From the NCBI RefSeq assembly GCF_028330965.1, contig NZ_JAQMUB010000062.1, positions 1 through 59,975 of the forward strand: 59,975 nucleotides of DNA, given 5' to 3'. The notes beneath the pieces are model-generated. The model saw only the letters and a program-made list of their open reading frames with translations, did no database searches and was not told where the DNA came from. The translations under genes and the position numbers were made by a program. How positions within the stretch are numbered: position 1 is the first letter of the stretch; each line of letters begins with the position of its first letter. Source of the stretch: Oscillatoria sp. CS-180 (lineage in GTDB: Bacteria > Cyanobacteriota > Cyanobacteriia > Phormidesmidales > Phormidesmidaceae). Below are positions 17,309 through 26,535 of the stretch, in pieces.

Positions 17309-17965
17309 ATGAGCCTGACTCACGACCTCGCCCAACTTGCTGGACACATTCGAGCAAAACTTCCCGAAGACACGAAAGCCACGATGGCAAAAGCAGGAGA
17401 CGATATCACAAAGCTTGGCATTGAAGACCGCAGCCTGAAGACTGGCGACACGATTCCGACAGTCACGTTGCCGAATGCTCTTGGCGAGACAGTTGCCGTT
17501 CAAACGTTGTTGCAAGACGGTCCCGTTGTCATTGCGTTCTATCGGGGCGGTTGGTGCCCTTACTGCAACATGGAACTGCGAGCGCTACAGCAAGCTCTAC
17601 CAAAAATTGAGGCGCAGGGCGCCAGGTTGGTTGCGATCTCACCCGAAACCCCAGACCATTCTCTATCGACTAAGGAGAAAAACGACCTCACGTTTGAAGT
17701 CCTCAGCGACGTTGGGAACTTGGTTGCTCAGGACTTTGGCCTTGTCTTTGCCATTCCTGAATATCTGCGTCCGGTCTACAAGTCCTTTGGGATTGACGTG
17801 GCTGCCCACAACGGCGACGAAAAATTTGAACTTCCCGTTCCCGCAACCTATGTCGTAGACACCAGCGGCAAGATCGCTCACGCTTTCGTGAATCTGGACT
17901 ACACCCAGCGCGAGGATCCTGAAAACATCGTCACAGCGCTTAAGTCCCTTCAGGTGACCGTTTAA
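17309..17965 (+). CDS. AhpC/TSA-type peroxiredoxin-like protein
   Basis: This 218-residue thioredoxin-fold protein has the ATG at 17309, chosen because AGGAG lies at 17294-17298; a TTG at 17285 would bypass that site. The active-site block FYRGGWCPYCNMELRAL carries a CPYC pair rather than the single Cys of classical peroxiredoxins. This is typical of the cyanobacterial peroxiredoxin-like family that detoxifies peroxides or reduces disulfides. An N-terminal helical extension of ~45 residues precedes the fold. It has no signal peptide and follows a TetR regulator gene. Confidence 0.88.
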   Translation: MSLTHDLAQLAGHIRAKLPEDTKATMAKAGDDITKLGIEDRSLKTGDTIPTVTLPNALGETVAVQTLLQDGPVVIAFYRGGWCPYCNMELRALQQALPKIEAQGARLVAISPETPDHSLSTKEKNDLTFEVLSDVGNLVAQDFGLVFAIPEYLRPVYKSFGIDVAAHNGDEKFELPVPATYVVDTSGKIAHAFVNLDYTQREDPENIVTALKSLQVTV

Positions 17966-18070
17966 CCATTTACCCCAACGGCTCCAAAAAGGAAACTTTG
18001 AGTATAAAGACAACTCAGCAGCGTCTTGAATTGGAGCCGTCAGCTTTTGTCACCGACAGACCACACCTAG

Positions 18071-18171
18071 GACATTACGGCAGAAATATGCTCACCATTC
18101 AGAATGCTGGGAAAGCCCATCTGCCTTTTTTGGGTTCTGAATTTTGAATTTTGAATGCTGCATAGCGGTAC
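18071..18171 (+). repeat. Dispersed intergenic repeat, family B copy 1
   Basis: This copy runs from TTACGGCAGAAATATGCTCA through CTGGGAAAGC and tandem GAATTTTGAATTTTGAAT to the end motif ATAGCGGTACTA. It matches three units near 57-58 kb (TACGGCAGAAATAGGCTCAC, CTGGGAAAGC, TTTTGAATTC, GTAGCGGTAC). It directly abuts a family A element. Confidence 0.75.
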
Positions 18172-18268
18172 TATAGCGCCATGCACTTGCACCAAGCACA
18201 CCCCATTCCCTATTCCCTGCTCCCTTAAGCTACTGAGATGTACTTGACCAAGCTACACAGGGCTATAG
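18171..18268 (+). repeat. Dispersed intergenic repeat, family A copy 1, with terminal inverted repeats
   Basis: This 98-bp unit is bounded by CTATAGC (18171-18177) and its exact inverse GCTATAG (18262-18268). The interior shares CACCCCATTCCCT, CTGAGATGTACTTGACCAAG and ACACAGGG-type blocks with the copy at 43824-43914. It looks like a small non-autonomous mobile element or extragenic repeat. It does not code for protein. Confidence 0.8.
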
Positions 18269-18321
18269 TTCGATTCCGCCACATTCGGTCGAGCAAGGCT
18301 CTGAGCATCTTGGCTTATCAA

Positions 18322-20334
18322 TCACCAGGTGTATCGCAGTCGCTGTTCGACTAGGTAATTCTGCAAATCACCAATTTGATCAGTCACGACAATCTGTGAC
18401 GGTGTCAGATTTGGGGAGCGGGTGTCTTGCAGTAGCCAGCCAGCTGTCGTGCCTGCTGCCGCGCCTACGCTCCATTCGCCATGGTGGACTCGCGTCATCG
18501 CGTTGACGATGTGGGACCCGGCGATGCTTTTGCCACCAATGAGTAAATTGTCTACGCCGACTGGAACCAAGGCCTCTAATGGGATTGGGAGAGGTTGTGC
18601 TAGCCGTTCATTAACGCTGGCACGAGTTGCTTCGTAGGATGGCTGCCAGTTGCGGTAGCGACAGCCGTGAATGTCGATGTCGTAATGTGAGATCCCGATC
18701 GCCGTTCGCGAAAAATCTCGTCCCCCACCCATATCCACGCGCACATCAGCTTCCTTCATCATGAACTGTTCTTGGCCGTAGGCTGGACGTCCAATGATGC
18801 GTCGTCCCTCTCGAATATAGGGCGTCATGCTGAGGCCAGAATGCGTATACATGGGGCCGCTTGGACCATACAAAAACGTCAGCGGCATATCAGGGGCAGC
18901 CTGGTTGGCCATCAGCCACTCAGCAAACAGCAAAGCATGATTTTCGGCGTTCCTAAGAGCCTGGATAGCGAGTCCTCCCATCCAGTTTTGGTACTGTCCG
19001 GTTTGCTGCAATGAACTCTCCGTCATGATCAACGGCTCATCCATGATGTTCCAGTCATTGCCTCGGTTCCAGTTGACTAGGGTCATCTCACCGGCAGTGG
19101 AATACCCCACGGCGTCTCGGCCTGAATAGCGACTGACAATGCGGCGATAGTTGAATAGGCCACGCCCATGGAACATGGGAAATCCTTCCATATCGAAGGC
19201 ACGGCGATGTTCATCTTTGGGCAATCCGGTTTCGACACGGGCCAACATGTCTCGGCTCTGCCCCTTGTCGTTGGCGATCGCCATCACAAAGGGAAACGTG
19301 AATGCCTGAGTGCAAGCCGGATTTGATCGAGTTGGTGCACTCGCTTCACCCAGAACATCCCGACTATCGGAACCGACTCGGAAAGGAACCTTCGCCCAAG
19401 CAATCAGCTCTCCGGTATCGGTGGCATCAATCACAATCATTCGTTTGCCGGGAGGAGCCTGTAAGCGAATAGGCACCTTTTCATACTGCTCTGTACCCGA
19501 CCAGGCGTACCAGTCGTGTAGCTCCTGAGATAGGCGACCTTGGGGAATATAGTCGGGATCCTTAGGGGTTCGCTTGACAGCATAAACTGCTGTAATGTTG
19601 CGGCCTGATGCATCGAACGCTGCTCCCTTGAACGCTGTTGAGGTGGACCAACGGCTATTAGGAGAGGCCGTTAACGCATTCTGCAACAGTTCTTCCGAGG
19701 CATCTGCCCCAGCTTTGGGGAGAAAACATAAGTCACCCACCCAACAGCTATTAATTTGATAGATTCGCTGGCGATCACCCATGCCTGTCCAACCCGGTAG
19801 ACTTACAGGCTGATTGCGAATCCGTCGCTTTAACTCCTGCCAACTTTCCGCAAAGTTTTGCTGCCGCCGCATTGCGCGTGACTCATCAATGGCAGACACC
19901 CCTTGGGAACTAATCTGCCCTCCTAACCAGGGAGTCAGCTCGATCAAGCAGGTTTGTGCGCCGGTTCGCATCGCGTGAGCTGCCGCTCCTACCCCGCCCA
20001 AAGAGCCACCCACAACGACAACTTCACAGTCCCATACCTCTTGTGAGCGAGGGAGTGGAGAAATTTGAGGGCGACCGTTGGCAGCCCGTAGTTCACGCAG
20101 TCCTGTTAGTGCAGCACTGTTCGTCAACGTTTGCCCAACCGTAACAGTGCTGATAGTTGCAGGGATTTCCAAATATCCAGACGCCATGTGGAATGCTTCT
20201 AGCAGCAGCGTACCGCTGATCAGCCCAACCATAGCAGCTACCGACAGTAGCGTGATACGACGACGTTTTTTTTGCCTACGAGCACGGGCTAATCTTCGAT
20301 ACAAGCGGCGCGTTACCATTGCGGAGTTCTTCAA
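18322..20334 (-). CDS. FAD-dependent oxidoreductase with N-terminal membrane anchor
   Basis: This 670-residue protein starts with a very basic segment (RRLYRRLARARRQKKRRR), then a hydrophobic span (~28-47), indicating a signal anchor. The FAD-binding Rossmann motif is VVVVGGSLGGVGAAAHA (near residues 105-122), followed by a distant glutamate in LIELTPWLGG. Later blocks such as IVIDATDTGELIAWA and the C-terminal GVDNLLIGGKSIAGSH belong to the FAD-dependent oxidoreductase family PF12831. The substrate is unknown. An alternative ATG at 20319 would remove five residues. It is monocistronic. Confidence 0.85.
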   Translation of the reverse strand: MKNSAMVTRRLYRRLARARRQKKRRRITLLSVAAMVGLISGTLLLEAFHMASGYLEIPATISTVTVGQTLTNSAALTGLRELRAANGRPQISPLPRSQEVWDCEVVVVGGSLGGVGAAAHAMRTGAQTCLIELTPWLGGQISSQGVSAIDESRAMRRQQNFAESWQELKRRIRNQPVSLPGWTGMGDRQRIYQINSCWVGDLCFLPKAGADASEELLQNALTASPNSRWSTSTAFKGAAFDASGRNITAVYAVKRTPKDPDYIPQGRLSQELHDWYAWSGTEQYEKVPIRLQAPPGKRMIVIDATDTGELIAWAKVPFRVGSDSRDVLGEASAPTRSNPACTQAFTFPFVMAIANDKGQSRDMLARVETGLPKDEHRRAFDMEGFPMFHGRGLFNYRRIVSRYSGRDAVGYSTAGEMTLVNWNRGNDWNIMDEPLIMTESSLQQTGQYQNWMGGLAIQALRNAENHALLFAEWLMANQAAPDMPLTFLYGPSGPMYTHSGLSMTPYIREGRRIIGRPAYGQEQFMMKEADVRVDMGGGRDFSRTAIGISHYDIDIHGCRYRNWQPSYEATRASVNERLAQPLPIPLEALVPVGVDNLLIGGKSIAGSHIVNAMTRVHHGEWSVGAAAGTTAGWLLQDTRSPNLTPSQIVVTDQIGDLQNYLVEQRLRYTW

Positions 20335-20398
20335 GACGTTCGAACGTCTCAGAGTTTAGCAATAGAAATCGTTAGGAGCGCACATTCGGCAAATTTAT

Positions 20399-20520
20399 AT
20401 AGCGATTTCGAAATGGGTAGACGTATTAAGGCCCGTAGGGAAATGCCGATGACCGTATCAAACAGGTGTCTGACATCGAACATGCGGACATAACCTTACG
20501 GGCACAATCCCGATCGCTAT
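20399..20520. repeat. Long imperfect inverted-repeat element
   Basis: The outer arms ATAGCGAT (20399-20406) and ATCGCTAT (20513-20520) pair perfectly. The inner arms GCCCGTAGG (20431-20439) and CCTTACGGGC (20494-20503) pair with one bulge. The unit is 122 bp, lies between two minus-strand genes, and is followed at once by family C repeat. It could fold as a cruciform or RNA hairpin. A MITE-like origin is inference. Confidence 0.5.
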
Positions 20521-20534
20521 CCTTGGGAGATTTT

Positions 20535-20611
20535 CGAAAATAAAAATACTCGGCTGTGGGCATTGCCCTGCGCTAATGACACCCTGCCAACGGTAAATTC
20601 TTTTCTGGGGA
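20535..20611 (+). repeat. Dispersed intergenic repeat, family C copy 1
   Basis: This copy shares GAAAATAAAAA, CGGCTGTGG, GACACCCTRCCARCGGTAAA and TTTCTGG-type blocks, in the same order, with 57105-57180. It is non-coding and found in both places close to other repeats. Confidence 0.7.
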
Positions 20612-20618
20612 TCCCCCC

Positions 20619-21593
20619 TCAAACCCTATCGACCTGTTTTTGGAAAACGGTTGAGCTATGCTCACGCTCAAAACCAACCGATTCATAGAGCTTTAAGGCT
20701 CCTAGAGGATTCTGAGCATCGACGCCAATCGTAGCCAGCTCCATGCCAACTAGCTGCAACCGCCTCAGGCTTTCAACCAACATGGTCCGTGCCAGTCCCC
20801 GACGACGGAAGCCCCGTCGAGTTCCCAGCAAACAGACATAGCCTTCTTGAATGCCCAAACGATTGTTTCGCTCTGGATCAATCTCGCTGTAACAAAAGGC
20901 GGCCATTTGCCCATCAGGTGTTTCTACCACCAAGTCAAGATTGGCATCATAGTCGGATCGCGTCATCTCGTGAAGAAATTCCTTCACAGTGGTGGGGTGA
21001 TGGTTCCAGTGATCCACAAAGGTCTCGTTGAACATATCAACCCAAGCTTGAGCGTCATTGGCCGTGACGGGTCGTATCTGCCATCCATCCGGCAGAGTGG
21101 TTTTTGGCAGAGACGTTTCTAGCGATCGCTTCAACTTCAAAAAGTAACGCTCTGGCTGAAACCCTAGTTCCAGCAGCAGCGATCGCTGGACTTCAACGGA
21201 GTCTCGACAGCTGGAATGGAGGACCAGGGGTAGCCCAGAAGCCCCTCCCACTTCCACAAGCCGTTTCTCGGCCCAATCTAAGATGGCTTGAGCTAAGTCA
21301 CCATCACGAGCTTGCGGATGGATATCAAAACTCAAGATGCAGACGAACTCCTGCTCTGGAATGAGTCGCCAAAACTCAGCCACAGCAATCAGCTCACCGT
21401 CTTCCCTGCGCCAGAGACGCAAGTCCTGATTGATATCAAAGGTCGGATCAGAGAAATCTTCGCGCAGTTTTTCAACCGATGTTCGGGTTTCTAAGTTATC
21501 AGCAATTCGACACGTGTTGATGAGCTGAGCGATCGCGGCCAAGTCAGCTTCACCCACGTTGGTACACACAGTAGGAATCAAATTAGCAGTCAT
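20619..21593 (-). CDS. GNAT-family N-acetyltransferase with two GNAT-like halves
   Basis: This protein of about 324 residues starts at the ATG at 21593 (MTANLIPTV); an upstream frame extends to 21617. It looks like a tandem GNAT protein. The C-terminal half carries the acetyl-CoA loop GTRRGFRRRGLARTMLVESL and the end block NPLGALKLYESVGF. The N-terminal half has a weaker fold signature (VAEFWRLIP, DIHPQARDGDLAQAIL). The architecture resembles MshD-like or aminoglycoside-type double GNATs. The substrate is not identifiable. Confidence 0.85.
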   Translation of the reverse strand: MTANLIPTVCTNVGEADLAAIAQLINTCRIADNLETRTSVEKLREDFSDPTFDINQDLRLWRREDGELIAVAEFWRLIPEQEFVCILSFDIHPQARDGDLAQAILDWAEKRLVEVGGASGLPLVLHSSCRDSVEVQRSLLLELGFQPERYFLKLKRSLETSLPKTTLPDGWQIRPVTANDAQAWVDMFNETFVDHWNHHPTTVKEFLHEMTRSDYDANLDLVVETPDGQMAAFCYSEIDPERNNRLGIQEGYVCLLGTRRGFRRRGLARTMLVESLRRLQLVGMELATIGVDAQNPLGALKLYESVGFEREHSSTVFQKQVDRV

Positions 21594-21617
21594 AGCAACT
21601 CCCAGACCAATTCGCAA

Positions 21618-21926
21618 TTTTGAATTTTTGGATTCGAGAAGGGTTGAGCTACAACGTTTGCAGCCTCAAGCTCCGTCAGTTGTAGATCAAGAGAAAAACA
21701 GGATTGTTCATGTCTTGTAATACGCTCAGGGGTTATCAGGCAGTTGTCTCACGGTCTATTACAGCCAGTCCTTTGCCTATTTCGGAAAGAATACTCAGAA
21801 TATACTACATATACTACAAGTCTGTCATCCCTCATGCCGCTCCTCACCACTTCTTTATCCCCGCAAGGTGCTATTACAGAAGGTGATGTAAGTCGAAACT
21901 AGGTCACTCGCCCCATTTCATCGCCT
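21618..21926. other. Intergenic region, no gene seen
   Basis: This 309-bp divergent spacer lies between the GNAT gene (minus) and the debranching-enzyme gene (plus). CTACAAC (21649-21655) and GTTGTAG (21679-21685) could form a weak hairpin. No other signal is clear. Confidence 0.4.
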
Positions 21927-24125
21927 ATGATGCTTCAATTTGGACGAGACATTTGTGGTCACCTCGCAATGGCTGAAGAGCGGGAGTGGCTAGTGACAAA
22001 CGGTATTGGTGGATATGCCTGCGGCACCGTGGCAGGGCTGCTCACTCGTCACTATCATGGGTTGCTGGTCGCCGCGCTTAATCCCCCTTTAGATCGCACG
22101 CTTTTACTGACTAAGTTGGATGAAACGGTCACCTACTGGAGCGACCGTCCTAAAGATGTCAGTTGGGCTGGGGCTGAGGACTCCGGCAAGGCTGTTACCG
22201 AGGCTAGAATTCACTCCGCTGAACATCAGTCGATACAGGGTACTCTGTCAGCTGGATCAACTAACTATGGTGGACACGCTTACCGACTGTATTGCGATCG
22301 CTGGGCAGACGGCACGGTAACGCCTTCCGGCTACCTGCAGATTGAACGGTTTGCTCTTGAGGGGACCGTCCCTACCTGGTTTTATGTCTTCGACGATGCC
22401 TTGCTAGTAAAACGGATCTGGATGGAGCAGGGATCGAATACAACCTACATCCGCTACTGTTTGGAACGGGCGAGTGGTCCGGTGACACTTTCGATGAAGG
22501 CGTTGCTGAATCATCGCAATCATCATCACAGTACTCGCGGGCAAGATTGGGTAATGAACATTGCTTCTGTCCCAACGCGATCGCCTGCTGATCCACAGGG
22601 AATTACCGTGTCGGCTTTTGCCTCGGCAACGCCGTTTTATGTGCTGAGCGATCGCGGCACCTGCACTCTACATCATCAGTGGTATCAAAATTATGATCTT
22701 GCGATTGAACGCTATCGCGGCATTGATTCCAACGATGATCACCTGCATGGCGCAACCTTCGAGATTGATCTCTCTGTCGGAGAATCCGTCACTATTGTGG
22801 CGACGACCGAGGCCCCTGACTCCCTTCAGCTGACAGGCGCATTTGAACGACAACAGGCCCATGAGCAGCAATTATTAAGCCTTTGGCACTCGACAATTTC
22901 GTCCACATCCCAAACCCCTCAATGGATTAAGCAGCTCGTGCTGGCTGCCGATCAGTTTGTTGTGTCACGCTCTGTTGAAGGGAACAACGACGGTAAAACG
23001 GTCATCGCGGGCTATCCCTGGTTTGGTGATTGGGGCAGAGATACGATGATTGCCTTACCGGGATTGGCGATCGCAACCGGACGACTTGATATCGCCCGAC
23101 CAATTCTTCGCACCTTTGCTCAATACGTTGATCGAGGGATGCTTCCCAATGTTTTTCCGGAGGCCGGGACCCTGCCTCACTACAATACTGTTGATGCAAC
23201 GCTCTGGTATTTCGAAGCTATCCGCGCTTATCACGCTGCTAGCCAAGACGATCGCTTGCTTGAAGAACTCTTCCCTGTATTAGCTGATATCATCCATTGG
23301 CACCTGAAAGGCACACGTTACAACATTCATCTAGATACTGATGGCCTCATCTATGCGGGTGAACCCGGCGTGCAGCTAACTTGGATGGATGCCAAAGTTG
23401 GGGATTGGGTGGTGACTCCCCGGATCGGTAAACCGGTTGAAATTAATGCGCTCTGGTACAACGCTCTGCTGATCATGGCGCAATTTGCAGACCGGTTAGG
23501 ACTAAGCGGAGCAAACTATCGCGATTTGGCCGACCTGACGCATGAGGGGTTTCAACGCTTCTGGTCCAATGAACTAGGGTACTGCTACGACCTACTGGAT
23601 GGTCCAACGGGAAATGACGAGAGCCTTCGTCCGAATCAGATATTGGCCGTGGCGTTTCCTTCACAACCGCTCAGCAGGTTAGAGAAGGGTGAGTCACACT
23701 CTGCTAATCGGCAGTTGCTAGAAGCGTCCCAACAGACCGCTGTTGTCGAGACGATCGCCCGCCAATTACTTACGTCCCACGGGCTACGATCGCTCGATCC
23801 TCGGCATCCTGATTATTGCGATCGCTATGGTGGTGATCCGGTTCAGAGAGATGGTGCCTATCATCAAGGGACCGTTTGGGGATGGCTCATAGGTCCATTT
23901 GTGCAGGCTCATTTGCGGGTTTATCAAGATCTTGGCGCCGCCAGCAGCTTTTTGGAGCCGTTCGCTGATCACCTCCGCAGCGGCTGCATTGGGACACTCA
24001 GCGAAATCTTTGACGGAGAGACACCCTTTACTCCCAGAGGTGCTTATGCGCAAGCCTGGACCGTTTCAGAAGTGCTCCGGGCATGGTCGCAGCTTCAAAC
24101 CCTATCTCCTTCTAACCGTGATTGA
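21927..24125 (+). CDS. Glycogen debranching enzyme-like amylo-alpha-1,6-glucosidase
   Basis: This 732-residue cytoplasmic enzyme has two parts. The N-terminal domain (residues ~5-300) opens with EREWLVTNGIGGYACGTVAG, the start signature of archaeal-type debranching enzymes (GDE_N). The C-terminal (alpha/alpha)6 barrel contains YPWFGDWGRDTMIALPGL near residue 365, then the VQLTWMDAKVGDW region, GKPVEINALWYNALL and DGAYHQGTVWGWLIGP. These barrels hydrolyse the alpha-1,6 branch stub in glycogen-like polymers. In cyanobacteria this type coexists with isoamylase-type GlgX. The gene is monocistronic, with no signal peptide. Confidence 0.88.
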   Translation: MMLQFGRDICGHLAMAEEREWLVTNGIGGYACGTVAGLLTRHYHGLLVAALNPPLDRTLLLTKLDETVTYWSDRPKDVSWAGAEDSGKAVTEARIHSAEHQSIQGTLSAGSTNYGGHAYRLYCDRWADGTVTPSGYLQIERFALEGTVPTWFYVFDDALLVKRIWMEQGSNTTYIRYCLERASGPVTLSMKALLNHRNHHHSTRGQDWVMNIASVPTRSPADPQGITVSAFASATPFYVLSDRGTCTLHHQWYQNYDLAIERYRGIDSNDDHLHGATFEIDLSVGESVTIVATTEAPDSLQLTGAFERQQAHEQQLLSLWHSTISSTSQTPQWIKQLVLAADQFVVSRSVEGNNDGKTVIAGYPWFGDWGRDTMIALPGLAIATGRLDIARPILRTFAQYVDRGMLPNVFPEAGTLPHYNTVDATLWYFEAIRAYHAASQDDRLLEELFPVLADIIHWHLKGTRYNIHLDTDGLIYAGEPGVQLTWMDAKVGDWVVTPRIGKPVEINALWYNALLIMAQFADRLGLSGANYRDLADLTHEGFQRFWSNELGYCYDLLDGPTGNDESLRPNQILAVAFPSQPLSRLEKGESHSANRQLLEASQQTAVVETIARQLLTSHGLRSLDPRHPDYCDRYGGDPVQRDGAYHQGTVWGWLIGPFVQAHLRVYQDLGAASSFLEPFADHLRSGCIGTLSEIFDGETPFTPRGAYAQAWTVSEVLRAWSQLQTLSPSNRD

Positions 24126-24265
24126 CCTGATCGGCTCTTCCCCAATGAACAACGTCAGCAGGTTGCGATACGGATAAAACGGATAAATGTGTCGATTTTA
24201 CGGTACACCACGATAAACCCCATGTAGGATGAGGGGGTATTGGTCTGATCAAAACGGGGGTAACC

Positions 24266-24910
24266 ATGACTCGCATTGCCGTCATTGACTATGACATGGG
24301 CAACCTTCATTCCGCCTGTAAAGGGTTAGAAAAAGCGGGTGGAGTGCCTGTTGTGACGGATCGTGTGGAAGATTTGCGGTCAGCCGATGGGGTTGTTCTA
24401 CCCGGAGTAGGTGCGTTCGATCCGGCAATGCGACATCTCCGCGATCGCGATTTGGTCACCCCCATTCAAGACATCGTTGCTAGCGGCAAACCATTTTTGG
24501 GTATTTGTGTTGGCCTTCAGGTCCTATTTGAGGGCAGTGAAGAAGGGCAAGAGCCAGGATTAGGCATTATTCCGGGTAGGGTTCGTGAGTTCAAACCAGA
24601 GCCTGGCATTACGATTCCGCACATGGGTTGGAACCAGCTCAAATTGACTCAACCTGATTCCCCTCTATGGAATCAGGTCAAAACCGGAGATTGGGTTTAT
24701 TTTGTTCATTCTTACTATCCCGAACCTACTAACCCTGACGCGGTTGCTGCCACTATTACCCACGGCAGCCAAACCGTAGCCGCTGCGGTCGTCCAGGATA
24801 ATGTGATGGCGGTTCAGTTTCACCCCGAAAAATCCTCGACAATTGGCATGCAGATTCTGTCGAACTTTGTGGTAGCTATTCAACAAAAATCCCCCGTCTT
24901 GAGTCGATAA
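24266..24910 (+). CDS. hisH: Imidazole glycerol phosphate synthase subunit HisH
   Basis: This 214-residue class I glutamine amidotransferase supplies ammonia to HisF in histidine synthesis. The nucleophile Cys is in FLGICVGLQVLFEGSEEG and the catalytic His-Glu pair is in AVQFHPEKSS. The start VIDYDMGNLHS and the Gly-rich VVLPGVGAFDPAM are typical. Its TAA stop (24908-24910) overlaps the ATG of rsmD by one base. An upstream leader of 140 bp contains a purine-rich AACGGGGGTAACC before the ATG. Confidence 0.96.
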   Translation: MTRIAVIDYDMGNLHSACKGLEKAGGVPVVTDRVEDLRSADGVVLPGVGAFDPAMRHLRDRDLVTPIQDIVASGKPFLGICVGLQVLFEGSEEGQEPGLGIIPGRVREFKPEPGITIPHMGWNQLKLTQPDSPLWNQVKTGDWVYFVHSYYPEPTNPDAVAATITHGSQTVAAAVVQDNVMAVQFHPEKSSTIGMQILSNFVVAIQQKSPVLSR

Positions 24911-25488
24911 TGTCCTTGAGGATTTACGGCAACCGTCAGCTTAAGACTGTGCCTGGACAAGCAACCCGACCCACAACAGGACGAGTCCGCGAAGCCCTTT
25001 TCAATATTTGGCAGGGGTCAATTCAGGGCTGTATTTGGTTAGACCTATGTGCTGGCAACGGCGTGATGGGCGCTGAGGCCCTTTGCCGAGGAGCTGTTTC
25101 AGTCATTGGCATTGAGAAAGCGGGCCTTGCTTGCCGCACGATTCAACAAAACTGGCAGCGCATTGCCAGTGCAGACCAAACCTACCAGGTCATTCGTGGC
25201 GATGTCTTGGTAGGGCTATCGAAGTTGGCTGGACAGCAGTTCCATCACATCTATTTTGATCCGCCTTACCACAGCGACTTGTATCAGCCCGTGTTGAGAG
25301 CGATCGCCCGCCACCAACTCTTAACGCCTGATGGTGAGCTAGCAGTAGAACATGAGGAAACCGCTTGGGAGGCGATCGCGATCGCGGGCCTGATGTTGCG
25401 AACCCAAAAGCGCTATGGCCGCACGACCCTCTCGTTCTATCGCTCTGCTGTTGATGCTGACGTTGTTTCCAACCCTTTGGACTACTGA
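24910..25488 (+). CDS. rsmD: 16S rRNA (guanine966-N2)-methyltransferase RsmD
   Basis: This 192-residue SAM-dependent methyltransferase acts on the small ribosomal subunit. The SAM-binding motif is WLDLCAGNGVMGAEAL and the catalytic N6/N2-methyltransferase tetrad is in YFDPPYHS. The N-terminal RIYGNRQLKT and TRPTTGRVREALFNIW are the usual RsmD opening. It is translationally coupled to hisH through a one-base overlap (TAATG), and six bases separate it from the sulfurtransferase gene. The three genes form an operon of unrelated functions. Confidence 0.94.
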   Translation: MSLRIYGNRQLKTVPGQATRPTTGRVREALFNIWQGSIQGCIWLDLCAGNGVMGAEALCRGAVSVIGIEKAGLACRTIQQNWQRIASADQTYQVIRGDVLVGLSKLAGQQFHHIYFDPPYHSDLYQPVLRAIARHQLLTPDGELAVEHEETAWEAIAIAGLMLRTQKRYGRTTLSFYRSAVDADVVSNPLDY

Positions 25489-25494
25489 CCAACC

Positions 25495-26355
25495 ATGTCC
25501 CATTCTGATCCTGCACTACCGACGCCCCTCGTCGAGGTTGATTGGCTAAAAAATCACTTGGATGATCCTCAAGTCGTGATCATCGACTGTCGTTTTGCCC
25601 TCAGCGATTCTCACCAGGGACGACGGGATTATCAGGAAAGTCACCTGCCGGGAGCGTTTTATCTCGATCTTGACGATGATTTATCGGGTCCAGTGCAAGG
25701 GCCGCCGACCTATGGCGGGCGGCATCCGCTGCCCGATCTGAATCAATTGGTCGCGACTTTCGAAGCGTTAGGCATCTCCTCCGATCCGGTAGGGCCAACT
25801 CAGGTCGTGGCCTACGACGCCAGCAAAGGAGCCTTTGCCGCTCGGGTCTGGTGGCTGCTGCGATATCTGGGCCACGAGTCCGTTGCTGTGCTAGACGGAG
25901 GATTCCCGGCTTGGCAGGCAGTGGAGTATCCCCTGTCACAAGCGGTTCCTGATCGCCCTCTAGCGGGACAATTCACGCCTCGTATTCAAGAGGACTGGCT
26001 GGTTGATCGAGTCTATGTGTTGGAGCACAAGGACGAGCCTGGAACAGTGGTAGTAGATGCGCGATCGCCCGAACGCTATCAAGGAGAACAAGAACCTATT
26101 GATCCAATTGCCGGGTCTGTTCCGGGGGCAGTCAACCTGTTCTGGCAACTCAATTTGAATGAGACTGGTCATTTTCGTTCTGCTAGGGAACTAGAAACTC
26201 AATGGAGCGTTGTCCCCTCGGCTGAAACTCCAATCTACTACTGCGGCTCTGGCGTTACAGCCTGCGTCAATATTCTGGCCCAAGCCTTGATGCAGCGTCC
26301 TCTGCCCAAACTGTATCTAGGCGGTTGGAGCGATTGGTGTTCTTACAACCCGTGA
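25495..26355 (+). CDS. Two-domain sulfurtransferase (thiosulfate or 3-mercaptopyruvate type)
   Basis: This 286-residue protein has two rhodanese domains. The N-terminal domain is inactive (residues ~8-140, no loop Cys). The C-terminal domain has the active-site loop YYCGSGVTACVN. The CGSGVTA loop is characteristic of the SseA-type 3-mercaptopyruvate sulfurtransferases more than of classical rhodanese (CRKGVT). It transfers sulfane sulfur to cyanide, thiols or protein acceptors in the cytoplasm. It is the last gene of the hisH-rsmD operon. Confidence 0.92.
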   Translation: MSHSDPALPTPLVEVDWLKNHLDDPQVVIIDCRFALSDSHQGRRDYQESHLPGAFYLDLDDDLSGPVQGPPTYGGRHPLPDLNQLVATFEALGISSDPVGPTQVVAYDASKGAFAARVWWLLRYLGHESVAVLDGGFPAWQAVEYPLSQAVPDRPLAGQFTPRIQEDWLVDRVYVLEHKDEPGTVVVDARSPERYQGEQEPIDPIAGSVPGAVNLFWQLNLNETGHFRSARELETQWSVVPSAETPIYYCGSGVTACVNILAQALMQRPLPKLYLGGWSDWCSYNP

Positions 26356-26535
26356 ATCCATTGTTGTGTATCAGCCTTCTGTTACTGACTGGTTGCTAAA
26401 CGAATCCGTTGCTATAGTTGTATAGCTCAAGGCGGAAGGTGAAAGGCAGAAGGATGAATCAAATCCTTTCATAGCAAGCAATCTAACGTTTGCCATTGTC
26501 TTAAACTGGATAGCCACGGCTATAAACTCAATTGA

